A stretch of DNA of 56,333 nt. Origin: Actinomycetes bacterium (GTDB taxonomy: Bacteria > Actinomycetota > Acidimicrobiia > Acidimicrobiales > Ilumatobacteraceae). A model generated the notes under the pieces. It saw nothing but the letters and a program-made list of their open reading frames with translations. It made no database searches and was not told the DNA's origin. The position numbers were made by a program, and so were the translations under genes. Location of the stretch: contig JANXUF010000011.1 in assembly GCA_025356335.1 (NCBI GenBank), forward strand, positions 1 to 56,333, read 5' to 3'. Below are positions 17,706 to 25,715 of the stretch, one piece after another; positions within the stretch are counted from its first letter, which is position 1, and every line of letters begins with the position of its first letter.

Positions 17706-19135
17706 TCGCCTCCAGTTTCACGACCGCCGACCTCTGGATGCTGATCGCCATCGTTCTCCTGTTGATCATCTGCGCGTTCCTCGCTGCCGCCGAAACCGGC
17801 CTCACCCGCATGTCGAAGCCGCGGGCGACGGCGCTCGCCGACGAGGGTGGCAGGCGTCCGCGTACGCTCGTCAAGCTGGTCAGCAAGCCGGAGAACTTCC
17901 TCAACCCGCTGCTCCTCAGCCTGCTGCTCTGCCAGACCGGCCAGTCGGTGCTGACGACGTTGCTTGCCGACAACCTCTTCGGCGGCTGGGGCGCGCTGAT
18001 CGGTTTCTTCTTCTCGATCATCGTCGTCTTCGTCTTCGTCGAGGCGATCCCCAAGACATGGGCGATCGTCAACTCCGACCGTGCGGCGTTGCTCGCTTCG
18101 ACCCCGGTCGCTGCGCTCGCCAAGTTCCCGCCGCTGAAACTGGTGTCACGTGGCCTGATCGGTCTCGGCAACATCCTGTTGCCGGGAAAGGGGCTCAAGC
18201 AGGGCCCGTTCGTCAGCGAGGGCGAATTCCTGGCCTTTGCCGATGCTGCGCTCGAGGGCGATGTCATCGAACACGAAGAACGCAAGCTCATCGAATCGAT
18301 CATCGAATTCGGCGACACCGTCGCCCGCGAGGTCATGGTGCCGAGGCCCGACATGGTGTTCGTGCAGCACGACCACACGGTGAGCAAGGCCTTGGACACG
18401 GCGATCGAGCACGGCTACAGCCGGCTCCCCGTCCTCGACGGCAAGGAGGACGAGGGTGTCATCGGACTGGCCTACACCAAGGATCTGATCAAGGCCGAAC
18501 GCGAGGGCGGAGGCAGCGAATTGGTGTCGACGTTGGTTCGTTCCGTCAATTTCGTCCCGGAGAACAAGCTCGTCAACCGCCTGATGCGTGAGATGCAGGC
18601 GCAGAAGTTCCACCTGGCAATCGTCGCCGACGAGTACGGGGCGATCGCCGGTCTGATCACGCTCGAGGACTGCCTCGAGGAACTCGTCGGTGAAATCGTC
18701 GACGAGTACGACACCGAGGACGCAGAATTCGAACGCCTTGCCGACGGCGACTATCTCGTCGATGGAGGAATGAACATCGACGACCTCGAGGACCACCTGC
18801 ACGTTCATTTCCCCGAGGAGGGATGGGACACGATCGGCGGATTCGTCTTCGGAACGCTCGGTCACCTGCCGGACGTCGGCGACGAAGTCGAGTTCGAGGG
18901 ATGGAAATTTGGTGTCGAGCAGGTCGATGGTCGTCGTATCCGTCGCGTCCGCGTCGCGGTGATTCCCGGCTGGCAGCCGCATGATGACGGGGACGGGCAC
19001 GACCGCGATCGGGATCGGGATCGCGATCGGGATCGGGATCGGGATCGGGATCGCGATCGGGATCGGGATCGCGATTCGCCGTCGCGTCATTCGGACGTCG
19101 AATCATCGGCCTCCTCACCGGCGGATTCGACCTGA
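17702..19135 (+). CDS. CNNM/CorC-type membrane protein with CBS domains (hemolysin family)
   Basis: Integral membrane protein, 477 aa, of the CNNM/UPF0053 family implicated in Mg2+ or Co2+ transport. The N-terminal DUF21 domain has about four helices (residues 10-150; early motif FLAAAETGLTRMS). Two CBS domains follow (REVMVPRPDMV, YSRLPVLDG; AIVADEYGAIAGLITLEDCLEELVGEI, split here), then the CorC_HlyC domain (DYLVDGGMNIDDL). The tail is unusual: twelve consecutive Asp-Arg dipeptides at about residues 434-457, encoded by a hexanucleotide tandem repeat. GTG 17702 overlaps the ybeY stop and the TGA overlaps the era ATG, so all four operon genes are coupled. Confidence 0.9.
   Translation: MIASSFTTADLWMLIAIVLLLIICAFLAAAETGLTRMSKPRATALADEGGRRPRTLVKLVSKPENFLNPLLLSLLLCQTGQSVLTTLLADNLFGGWGALIGFFFSIIVVFVFVEAIPKTWAIVNSDRAALLASTPVAALAKFPPLKLVSRGLIGLGNILLPGKGLKQGPFVSEGEFLAFADAALEGDVIEHEERKLIESIIEFGDTVAREVMVPRPDMVFVQHDHTVSKALDTAIEHGYSRLPVLDGKEDEGVIGLAYTKDLIKAEREGGGSELVSTLVRSVNFVPENKLVNRLMREMQAQKFHLAIVADEYGAIAGLITLEDCLEELVGEIVDEYDTEDAEFERLADGDYLVDGGMNIDDLEDHLHVHFPEEGWDTIGGFVFGTLGHLPDVGDEVEFEGWKFGVEQVDGRRIRRVRVAVIPGWQPHDDGDGHDRDRDRDRDRDRDRDRDRDRDRDRDSPSRHSDVESSASSPADST
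19007..19072 (+). repeat. Hexanucleotide tandem repeat GATCGG/GATCGC x11
   Basis: Eleven perfect-length 6-bp units (eight GATCGG, three GATCGC) run without interruption inside the CNNM gene, after one degenerate unit (GACCGC). Each unit encodes Asp-Arg. The period is a multiple of three, so copy-number change alters tail length without breaking the frame. Confidence 0.95.
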
Positions 19136-19971
19136 TGCGCTCGGGATTCGTCACCCTCGCCGGCCGTCCGAATGTCGGCAAATCGACGCTGCTGAACAGG
19201 ATTTGCGGGCAGAAGATCAGCATCGTCTCGGACAAGCCGCAGACGACCCGTCTGCCGATCCGCGGCATCGTCAACCGCCCGGATCTGCAGATCGTCTTCG
19301 TCGACACGCCAGGGCTGCACAAGCCGGTCACGGCGCTCGGGGAGCGGGTCAACAGCGCAGCGCTGACGTCGCTCGACGACGTCGACGTTGCCTGTCTGGT
19401 GCTCGATGCGACGCAGGCGTTCGGCCGCGGCGATGAATGGGTCGCTTCGCGCATGCCCAAGGACTTCGTGGTCATCCTCAACAAGACCGACCGTGCCAGC
19501 AAGGAACGCATTGCCCGCCAGTTGATCTCGGCATCCGGCTTACAGGCTTCGGAGTTCTTTGCCGTCTCGGCGCTCAGCGGGGATGGTGTCGACGAACTCG
19601 TGACCTATCTGGCGACACGTCTGCCGGAGGGCCCGGCATGGTTCCCGATCGATGCCGTATCGGACAACGACGAGGATCACTGGGTGGCCGAACTCGTCCG
19701 CGAACAACTGCTCGCAGTGACTCACGACGAACTGCCGTACTCGATCGCCACCCGTGTGACCGAGCACGAGGGTAATCGCATCCGGGTCGAGATCATCGTC
19801 GAGCGCGACAGCCAGAAAGGCATGGTGATCGGTAAGCAGGGCGCAGTGCTCAAAGAAGTCGGCACGCTCGTCCGCAAGCAACTGCCGGCTGGCACGTTCA
19901 TCGAGCTGTTCGTCAAGGTGGACAAGGACTGGCAGCGCAAACCCGACCGCGTTCAACGCCTCGGCTACTGA
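19135..19971 (+). CDS. era: GTPase Era
   Basis: Essential Ras-like GTPase that binds 16S rRNA and helps assemble the 30S subunit. G1 is GRPNVGKST, G2 region TTRLPIRGI, G3 DTPG, G4 NKTD, G5 VSALSG. The C-terminal KH domain contains the motif VIGKQGAVLKEVG. 278 aa, slightly short of typical 295-300 but complete. ATG 19135 overlaps the CNNM stop (TGATG). Functionally matched to YbeY, which acts on the same rRNA end. Confidence 0.97.
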   Translation: MRSGFVTLAGRPNVGKSTLLNRICGQKISIVSDKPQTTRLPIRGIVNRPDLQIVFVDTPGLHKPVTALGERVNSAALTSLDDVDVACLVLDATQAFGRGDEWVASRMPKDFVVILNKTDRASKERIARQLISASGLQASEFFAVSALSGDGVDELVTYLATRLPEGPAWFPIDAVSDNDEDHWVAELVREQLLAVTHDELPYSIATRVTEHEGNRIRVEIIVERDSQKGMVIGKQGAVLKEVGTLVRKQLPAGTFIELFVKVDKDWQRKPDRVQRLGY

Positions 19972-19987
19972 GATTCGTCATCGAATC
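19972..19987 (+). terminator. Small hairpin after era
   Basis: GATTCG and CGAATC flank a 4-nt loop directly after the era stop, in the 81-bp convergent gap to the GerMN gene. A second weak dyad (GATCTCG...CGAGATG, 20003-20025 approx.) follows. No T tract, so terminator function is only plausible. Confidence 0.3.
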
Positions 19988-20052
19988 ACGGGATCTCGTG
20001 CGCCCGGCGAGATGCGGTCACTTCGACGGACGACGGGATGGCTGACGGTGGC

Positions 20053-20802
20053 TCAACTGACGACGAGCGGCCTGTATTCGTCGAACGTCAACGGGGCGCC
20101 GGGGGCGCTGGAGGTGTTGTCGCCTCGAGGGACGACGATCCCCACGCCGTCGATCGAAAAGGTCACCTGACCGATACCGGGGAGCTGGAGCGAGAGCACG
20201 ATTTGGGCGATGGCCAGGCGTTGGTCGAGCGACGGGATGAGCGTGCGGAAGTCCTGGACGACTTGGACATTGGCGACGCCACCGGTGACCGTGACGTTCT
20301 TGATGGCACTGGCGGGAACAGCGGACCGAAGGCCGGTGCCGATGTTTCCTGGCGGCACTCCCTGTTCGAGCGCTTTGATCACCTGATTCGGTCCAGCCGG
20401 CTTTGCCAGCGTCCGCTGCATCGCCGTCAGTTGTCCACCGGTGATGAAGTAGAGCTCGACGTCGACGACCGGAAACACCGTCGTCGGGGATTGGGTGACC
20501 GGTACCGTGGTGGAGACGGCGGTCGTGGCCGGCGCAGTAGTGGTCGGTGCAGTCGGCGGTGTCGTGATCGGTGTGGTGGTCGGTGTCGTCGTCGTACTGG
20601 GACTGGTCGGTGCCGTGGGGGTCGTGACGGGTGCCGTCGAGGTGGTCGAAGTCGTTGTTGTCGGGAGAGCTGTGACGCTGGGACCGAGCGGTGAATCGAC
20701 GCGCTTGATCGTCGACGATTTCGGAACACCGCAACTGGCGATCGCCAGCGCGCAGACAACGGACGTGGCGACACAGATCCGCGGCGCTGAGACGCGGCTC
20801 AT
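20053..20802 (-). CDS. GerMN-domain lipoprotein (LpqB-like)
   Basis: Secreted lipoprotein, 249 aa. The signal peptide ends in a lipobox (LAIASCG, Cys about residue 24). A Thr/Pro linker (about 45-105) leads to a GerMN domain (VELYFITGGQLTAMQRTL, IKALEQGVPPG, GGVANVQVVQDF, VTFSIDGVGIVVP). LpqB of mycobacteria and corynebacteria, a GerMN lipoprotein, modulates the MtrB kinase and is encoded after it. Here the ATG overlaps the kinase stop by ATGA. It lacks the large C-terminal beta-propeller of true LpqB, so it is a minimal relative or functional analogue. Confidence 0.82.
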   Translation of the reverse strand: MSRVSAPRICVATSVVCALAIASCGVPKSSTIKRVDSPLGPSVTALPTTTTSTTSTAPVTTPTAPTSPSTTTTPTTTPITTPPTAPTTTAPATTAVSTTVPVTQSPTTVFPVVDVELYFITGGQLTAMQRTLAKPAGPNQVIKALEQGVPPGNIGTGLRSAVPASAIKNVTVTGGVANVQVVQDFRTLIPSLDQRLAIAQIVLSLQLPGIGQVTFSIDGVGIVVPRGDNTSSAPGAPLTFDEYRPLVVS

Positions 20803-22244
20803 ACATCACCGACGGGCAGGCTGACGATGAATCGGGAGCCGCCTTCGCGCCGGTCCTCGACCCACGCCACCCCGCCATGCGACTGCGCGTGCTCGGCGAC
20901 GAGCGCCAATCCGAGGCCGGTACCCACCCGCCCACGGGAGGCGCTGCCGCGGGTGAAACGCTCGAAAATCCGTGTTCGTTCGCTCATCGCCACGCCGGGT
21001 CCACCGTCCTCGACGACGAGATTCACGGTTGGTACACGCTCAAGGCGATTTGGTTCGATGACGATCCGCGTCGGGCCGCCACCATGCTGTTTGGCGTTGT
21101 CCAGCAAGTTCGCAGCAATGCGTTCGATTCGGCGCTTGTCGACATTGACGATCGTCGAGGCGCCGGCGACGACCTCGATCGGGACATCGCCGAAGCCGTA
21201 GCGTTGGGCAATCCGGCGCAACAGGTCCGGCAGGCTGATCGCCTCCGCATGGTTGTCGGTGGCGCCTGCGTCGAGCCGGGAGAGTTCGAGCAGGTCGAGG
21301 ACCATTTGATCGAATCGCCGCACCTGACTGGTCACGACGTCGAGCGCCTGCTGTGTCCGGGCCGGGAGATCGGCACGCTTGGCGTCGAGTACTTCGACGG
21401 CGGCCGTCAGGGCGGTGATCGGTGATCGCAGTTCGTGGCTGACATCGGAAGAGAACCGTGCCTCTCGCTGGATCCTCGCCTGCACAGCGTCGGCCATCTC
21501 GTTGAACGACGTTGCCAGACGATCGAGTTCGCGATCGGTCTCCGGCGGCAGGCGTGTGTCGAGACTGCCGCTCGCCAGTTGCCCCGCAGCGTTGGAGACG
21601 CGCGACAGCGGACGCAGTAGTCGCCTACTTGCCCACCAGCCGAGACCGGCGCCGAAGAGTGTCGTCGAGATGGCACCGATCGCCAGCGCAGTGGCGATCA
21701 GTCGCAGGTTGTTCTGAACGCCGTTCAACGAGAATGCCTCGAAATAGGCGGCGTTGGCACCAGGGATCGAAACGCCGACGACGAAGAACGGCGAGCCGCC
21801 GATCTGGTGGATCTGGTAGCCGGACTGCCCCTGCGTGAGCACCAGCGTGTAGATGTCCGGCGGCAATTGCGACTGGTTGAACTGCAGCGAGTTCTGCGAG
21901 AAGAACCGGTCGGGGCCGATGTAGAGCAGGCCGAGGCCCTCCGTCGGGATCACCGAGATCAACGTGTAGTAGTTGATGTCCTTCTGCGACAACCGGTCGC
22001 TGACCGAGCGGGCGTTCGTATACGCCTGCGACTTCGCAGACTGCTCGCGCTGCTGGACGAGATAGCTGCGGGCGATGAAGTAGGTGACGAGCGCCAGTGC
22101 GGTCGACGTGAGGAGGCCGGCAATACTGAAGAACAACGTGACTCTGGTGCGGAGACTGGTCGGGCGGAGCAGCCGACGCTTGGTGCGGGTCACCTCTCCA
22201 GTGTGGCTGATCCGCTCCGACGTCGGGGTAACGGCATCAATCAT
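20799..22244 (-). CDS. Two-component sensor histidine kinase (MtrB-like)
   Basis: Membrane sensor kinase, 481 aa. Helix 1 is about residues 35-58, an extracytoplasmic sensor of about 130 residues follows, helix 2 about 187-210, then HAMP (RRLLRPLSRVSNAAGQL). The HisKA box FSSDVSHELRSPI contains the phospho-His. The ATPase domain has NLLDNAKQHGGG (N box), VEDGGPGV (G1) and GTGLGLALV (G2). ATG 22244 is preceded by GAGGG, so it is preferred to the in-frame TTG at 22256. It overlaps the GerMN gene and is divergent from an OmpR-type regulator, its likely partner. Confidence 0.92.
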   Translation of the reverse strand: MIDAVTPTSERISHTGEVTRTKRRLLRPTSLRTRVTLFFSIAGLLTSTALALVTYFIARSYLVQQREQSAKSQAYTNARSVSDRLSQKDINYYTLISVIPTEGLGLLYIGPDRFFSQNSLQFNQSQLPPDIYTLVLTQGQSGYQIHQIGGSPFFVVGVSIPGANAAYFEAFSLNGVQNNLRLIATALAIGAISTTLFGAGLGWWASRRLLRPLSRVSNAAGQLASGSLDTRLPPETDRELDRLATSFNEMADAVQARIQREARFSSDVSHELRSPITALTAAVEVLDAKRADLPARTQQALDVVTSQVRRFDQMVLDLLELSRLDAGATDNHAEAISLPDLLRRIAQRYGFGDVPIEVVAGASTIVNVDKRRIERIAANLLDNAKQHGGGPTRIVIEPNRLERVPTVNLVVEDGGPGVAMSERTRIFERFTRGSASRGRVGTGLGLALVAEHAQSHGGVAWVEDRREGGSRFIVSLPVGDV

Positions 22245-22298
22245 CGTCCCTCGCAACGCTGCCTCCAGCGCAAGATCGTCTGCGCCAGAAACCCGACC

Positions 22299-22350
22299 GT
22301 TCCAACCTCAACTGTTTCAAGCTCGATCGTTTCAAGCTCGATCGTTTCAA
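22299..22350. repeat. 15-bp tandem repeat in divergent regulator/kinase promoter
   Basis: Two perfect copies of GTTTCAAGCTCGATC (22314-22328, 22329-22343), a 7-nt partial third copy (to 22350) and a degenerate copy upstream (22299-22313, 10/15 identical). They lie between the kinase and response-regulator genes. Direct repeats with this spacing are typical of OmpR/PhoB-class regulator sites, but the period here is 15 rather than the more usual 11 bp. Confidence 0.75.
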
Positions 22351-22356
22351 CGCTGT

Positions 22357-22393
22357 CCGGTGAGGTACCAGGGGGAGGTAGGTACCTCACCGG
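22357..22393. promoter_or_regulatory. 13-bp perfect inverted repeat upstream of the response regulator
   Basis: CCGGTGAGGTACC (22357-22369) and GGTACCTCACCGG (22381-22393) flank an 11-nt spacer that itself contains another GAGGTA (22375-22380). Both flanking genes read away from it, so it cannot be their terminator; an operator or a 5'-leader hairpin of the regulator mRNA is more likely. Confidence 0.6.
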
Positions 22394-22516
22394 TGCAGCG
22401 TGAACAGCAACTACTGTGGTCCATCTGTGTGACAGCCCGCTGTTCGTATTGTGCGTTTTCGGTAACAAAGAGTGGTTGCTGCGTCACCGTGGCATTTCGG
22501 GCACAATGGCAACGCT

Positions 22517-23218
22517 GTGCATTCGCTCCTGTTCATCGAAGACGACGACCACATACGGCTGGCGCTGCGCCTGGCGCTGGAAGACGAGGGCTACGAAGTG
22601 CGCGAGGCCCCGGACGGGCGCGCCGGGCTCGAGAGTTTCGAGCAGGCCGAACCGGACCTCGTACTGCTCGATCTGCGCCTGCCCGACGTGTCCGGGTTCG
22701 AGGTGTGCCGGACGATCCGGGCGAACAGCATCGTGCCGATCATCATCGTGACCGCTCAGACCGACACCTACGACATGGTCGCAGGCCTGGAAGCCGGTGC
22801 CGACGACTACGTCACCAAGCCGATCGTTCCCAAGGAACTGGCGGCGCGGATTCGGGCGCATCTTCGGCGAGTGCAATTGCAGGGCCCTTCCCTGACCTCG
22901 TCCGTGGCCGTCAAGTCGTTCCAGGTCGGCGACGTGGAAGTGCGCCAGGAACAGGGGATCGCACTCAAAGGCGGTGTCGAACTGAACCTGACGAAGACCG
23001 AGTTCCGCCTGCTCTGCGAATTCGCGGACCATGCCGGCATGGTGTTGTCCCGCGACCAACTCCTCGAGCGGGTGTGGGGTTACGAGTACCTCGGAGACAG
23101 CCGCTTGGTCGATGCCCATGTGCGTCGACTGCGCGTCAAGATCGAAGATCAGCCGGACGACCCCAAGCTCATCGTGACGACACGCGGCATCGGCTACCGG
23201 CTGCTCGTCACGTCGTAG
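22517..23218 (+). CDS. OmpR/PhoB-family response regulator (MtrA-like)
   Basis: Two-component DNA-binding regulator, 233 aa. The receiver domain (1-120) has the acidic pocket (FIEDDDH), the phospho-acceptor Asp in LVLLDLRLPDVSG, Thr in VTAQT and Lys in VTKPI. The C-terminal winged helix has LTKTEFRLLCEF, RDQLLERVWGYEY, VDAHVRRLRVKIE and GIGYRL. GTG 22517 gives the exact family N-terminus (HSLLFIEDDD). It is divergent from the MtrB-like kinase; in most actinobacteria mtrA and mtrB are co-directional, so the arrangement is unusual. Confidence 0.92.
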   Translation: MHSLLFIEDDDHIRLALRLALEDEGYEVREAPDGRAGLESFEQAEPDLVLLDLRLPDVSGFEVCRTIRANSIVPIIIVTAQTDTYDMVAGLEAGADDYVTKPIVPKELAARIRAHLRRVQLQGPSLTSSVAVKSFQVGDVEVRQEQGIALKGGVELNLTKTEFRLLCEFADHAGMVLSRDQLLERVWGYEYLGDSRLVDAHVRRLRVKIEDQPDDPKLIVTTRGIGYRLLVTS

Positions 23219-23432
23219 CCGCCTCTCGCTGCGACTCGACTCGACGGCGAACTGCGTTGATGCGCAGCGCTCTACGAGGTGACGGCGACGTCCTCGCAGA
23301 TCTCGACAGCGCCGCCTACGTCAGTTCGTACTTCCTCGATCACAGCGTGCACCGCCGGAGCACGGCGAGCACAACCGGATCGAGCAGCGCGAGTGCAGCG
23401 ACGACCGAGTGGTCATCGAGTGCGCAGCCGAA

Positions 23433-24101
23433 TCACATCCGGCCATCCATCTCGTCAGCTGGGTCGGCGGCGTTCGGCGTTGCGGCGTCGTGGATCAGCG
23501 CCTGCAGCAGCGGCGTCTCGGCGCCGATCGTCGTGGAGTCGCCGTGGCCGGTGTGGACGATGGTCTGCGCCGGCAGCGTCAGCAGTTGCGAGCGGATGCT
23601 GGTGAGGATCGTCGGGAAGTCGCTAAAGCTCCGACCGGTTGCGCCTGGTCCTCCACAGAACAGCGTGTCGCCGCTGAAGACGACGCCGCTGGTGGCGTCG
23701 TAGAAGCAGCAGCAGCCCGGCGAATGCCCTGGTGTGTGGCGAATGGCGAGTTCGACCCCGCCTGTCTTGAGTGTGGTGCCTGGAACGATTTCCCTGTCAG
23801 GTTTGCGGTCCGGATAGACGACGCTCCACAGCATCGTGTCGCCCGGGTGCAGGTGGATCGGGGCGTCGACGTCGTCGGCGAGCGCAGCAGCGGCGTTGAT
23901 GTGGTCGTTGTGGCCGTGCGTCAGGATCACCCCGGTGACAGTACGGCCGTTGACGGCTTCCACGATCGGTCGATGATCATGGGCTGCATCGATCACGAAC
24001 ACCCGGCGATCGTCGCCGACGAGCCAGATATTGTTCGTCACTTCCCACTCGCCGCCGTCGAGTGCGAAGATGCCCGTTGTCGTGACCAGTTCGATTCCCA
24101 T
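23433..24101 (-). CDS. MBL-fold metallo-hydrolase (glyoxalase II-like)
   Basis: Metallo-beta-lactamase fold hydrolase, 222 aa. The metal-binding signature THGHNDHI is present, along with HTPGHSPG, the Asp in FSGDTLFCGGPGATGR and the final His in HTGHGDSTTIG, which are all the ligands of a dinuclear site. The GHGD...GAE pattern is typical of small actinobacterial glyoxalase II-like thioester hydrolases. It is followed 35 bp upstream in coordinates by the acyl-CoA ligase gene on the same strand, so the pair may be co-transcribed. The gap 23219-23432 shows no gene. Confidence 0.87.
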   Translation of the reverse strand: MGIELVTTTGIFALDGGEWEVTNNIWLVGDDRRVFVIDAAHDHRPIVEAVNGRTVTGVILTHGHNDHINAAAALADDVDAPIHLHPGDTMLWSVVYPDRKPDREIVPGTTLKTGGVELAIRHTPGHSPGCCCFYDATSGVVFSGDTLFCGGPGATGRSFSDFPTILTSIRSQLLTLPAQTIVHTGHGDSTTIGAETPLLQALIHDAATPNAADPADEMDGRM

Positions 24102-24136
24102 GCGAATTCGAGGGTACCGGCGAGGCGACCGAGGGT

Positions 24137-25597
24137 TTACAGGCGAGCAGCTCTGAGGGTGCCTCGACGGACTTTTCCTGCTTCGTCACGCAACGTCTCC
24201 TGGGTGTATTCGAAGGTTCTCGGAATCTTGTAGATGACGAGCCGATCAGCGAGGAAGGCGCGCAACTCGGCCTCCGGGAGCTGTTCGGGATCGGCCTCGA
24301 CGATGGCGTGGACGACGTTGCCCTTGTCCTCGTCCGGCAGTCCGACGACCGCAACCGAATGGACGAGCGGGTGTTCCTGGATGGCAGCCTCGACCTCTGC
24401 GGGGTAGATGTTCGAGCCACCGGACAGGATCATGTCACTTGCCCGGTCGCCGAGATACAGGTATCCGTCCGTGTCCAATCGGCCCATGTCACCGAGCGAT
24501 TCCCAACCGCCATCGCGCTGCCTGGCGGTCGCGCCGACGTAGCGGTAGCTCGGGCGGTCTGTGAGGTTGCGCAGCCAAACCTCGCCCATCTCGCCGGTGG
24601 CGGCTTCGTTGCCGTCATCGTCGGTGATACTGACCGACCCGGGAGCCGGACGGCCGACGGAGCCGACATGGGCGAGCCATTCGGTCCCGGTGATGACCGT
24701 CGCCGCCTGCGCCTCTGTGCCGGCATACAGTTCGAAGATGCGCTCGGGCCCGAGCCAATCGATCCATACCTGTTTGAGCCAGATCGGGCATGGTTCAGCG
24801 AGGTGCCAGACGGTGAGCAGGCTCGACAGATCGTAGGCCAGCCGTTCGTCCTCGGGCAGCCGCCAGATGCGCTTCATCATCGTCGGGACGAGGTAGACGA
24901 TGTCGGCGCGGTACTGCTCGATGGCGGCAAGCGTCGCAGCGGCGTCGAAGCGAGCCAGCAGGACGACATGGCTGCCGGCGAGCAGGGCGTTGCTCGCCCA
25001 TACCGCTGGACCATTGTGATAGAGCGGCCCTGGCATCACCATGCACCCGTCGCGGCGGATCATGAGCGTCGGATTGACGGAGTTGTCGATCACCGCCGGG
25101 TCACCGGAGACGATCAGTTTCGGTCGACCGGTCGAGCCGCCCGACGTCGGCGCTTTCCAAGCCGGAGAGGCGAGTGCCAGATCGTCGATTTCCGGCAGCT
25201 CGATGTCGTCGTTGGAGTGGTCAGGCTGATAGCCGACCGGGAGCGAGAGGCGGCCTTCGATGGTTCCGCCGGCTGCTCCGATCACGATCCGCGAGTCGGC
25301 GAGTTCGACGATCGACTCCATTTCGCGACCTGGCAGCCGTGCTGACACAGGCTGCGGAACGGCGCCGATGCGCCACGCAGCGTGTTGCGCGACGAACCAG
25401 TCAACCGAGTTGGGCAGGGCGATCGTCACCATGTCGCCGCGCCCCACCCCCTTGGAGATGAGATCCCTGGCCAGCCGCTCGCTCGCCGCCACCAACTCCG
25501 ATCGCGTCAGCGTGGTCGTGCCGCAGGTGACGGCCGATCTGGCTGGGTCGGCGATGGCCAGCGCATGCAGTTGCGAGCTGAAGGTAACGAGCGTCAT
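24137..25597 (-). CDS. AMP-binding acyl-CoA synthetase
   Basis: ANL-superfamily acid:CoA ligase, 486 aa. It forms an acyl-adenylate and then an acyl-CoA. The P-loop is TSGGSTGRPKLIVSG, an altered form with an extra Gly compared with the usual TSGSTGXPK. A5 is YAGTEAQ, A7/A8 are GDMGRLDTDGYLYLGDRASDMI and SGGSNIYPAEVEAAI, and the C-terminal lysine is in DEAGKVRRGTL. It is closest in pattern to medium-chain or bile-acid CoA ligases; substrate unknown. A p-coumarate:CoA ligase role (relevant to the PYP homologue 20 kb away) cannot be excluded but has no specific support. Confidence 0.88.
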   Translation of the reverse strand: MTLVTFSSQLHALAIADPARSAVTCGTTTLTRSELVAASERLARDLISKGVGRGDMVTIALPNSVDWFVAQHAAWRIGAVPQPVSARLPGREMESIVELADSRIVIGAAGGTIEGRLSLPVGYQPDHSNDDIELPEIDDLALASPAWKAPTSGGSTGRPKLIVSGDPAVIDNSVNPTLMIRRDGCMVMPGPLYHNGPAVWASNALLAGSHVVLLARFDAAATLAAIEQYRADIVYLVPTMMKRIWRLPEDERLAYDLSSLLTVWHLAEPCPIWLKQVWIDWLGPERIFELYAGTEAQAATVITGTEWLAHVGSVGRPAPGSVSITDDDGNEAATGEMGEVWLRNLTDRPSYRYVGATARQRDGGWESLGDMGRLDTDGYLYLGDRASDMILSGGSNIYPAEVEAAIQEHPLVHSVAVVGLPDEDKGNVVHAIVEADPEQLPEAELRAFLADRLVIYKIPRTFEYTQETLRDEAGKVRRGTLRAARL

Positions 25598-25715
25598 GAC
25601 CGAACCAACGTAGACGCGGCGGGCTGATCAGGTCGTGCCGTGCGTCGCCTGCCGGACCGCGCCGATGGTGCAGCAGATGGTGGTGCTCGACGGGCGCACT
25701 CATATCATCGCCGTC

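Noticed and set aside
18981..19090. Minus-strand frame reading (IAIPIP)n over the hexamer repeat
   Set aside because: It is the antisense of the (DR)n repeat of the CNNM gene, with no independent coding support.
22299..22350. Short direct repeats considered as a CRISPR array
   Set aside because: Units are 15 bp with no spacers and there are no cas genes.
22241..22468. Minus-strand 75-codon frame with (ETIEL) repeats
   Set aside because: The amino-acid repeat simply reflects the 15-bp DNA repeat; the frame lies in the divergent promoter region and overlaps the kinase start.
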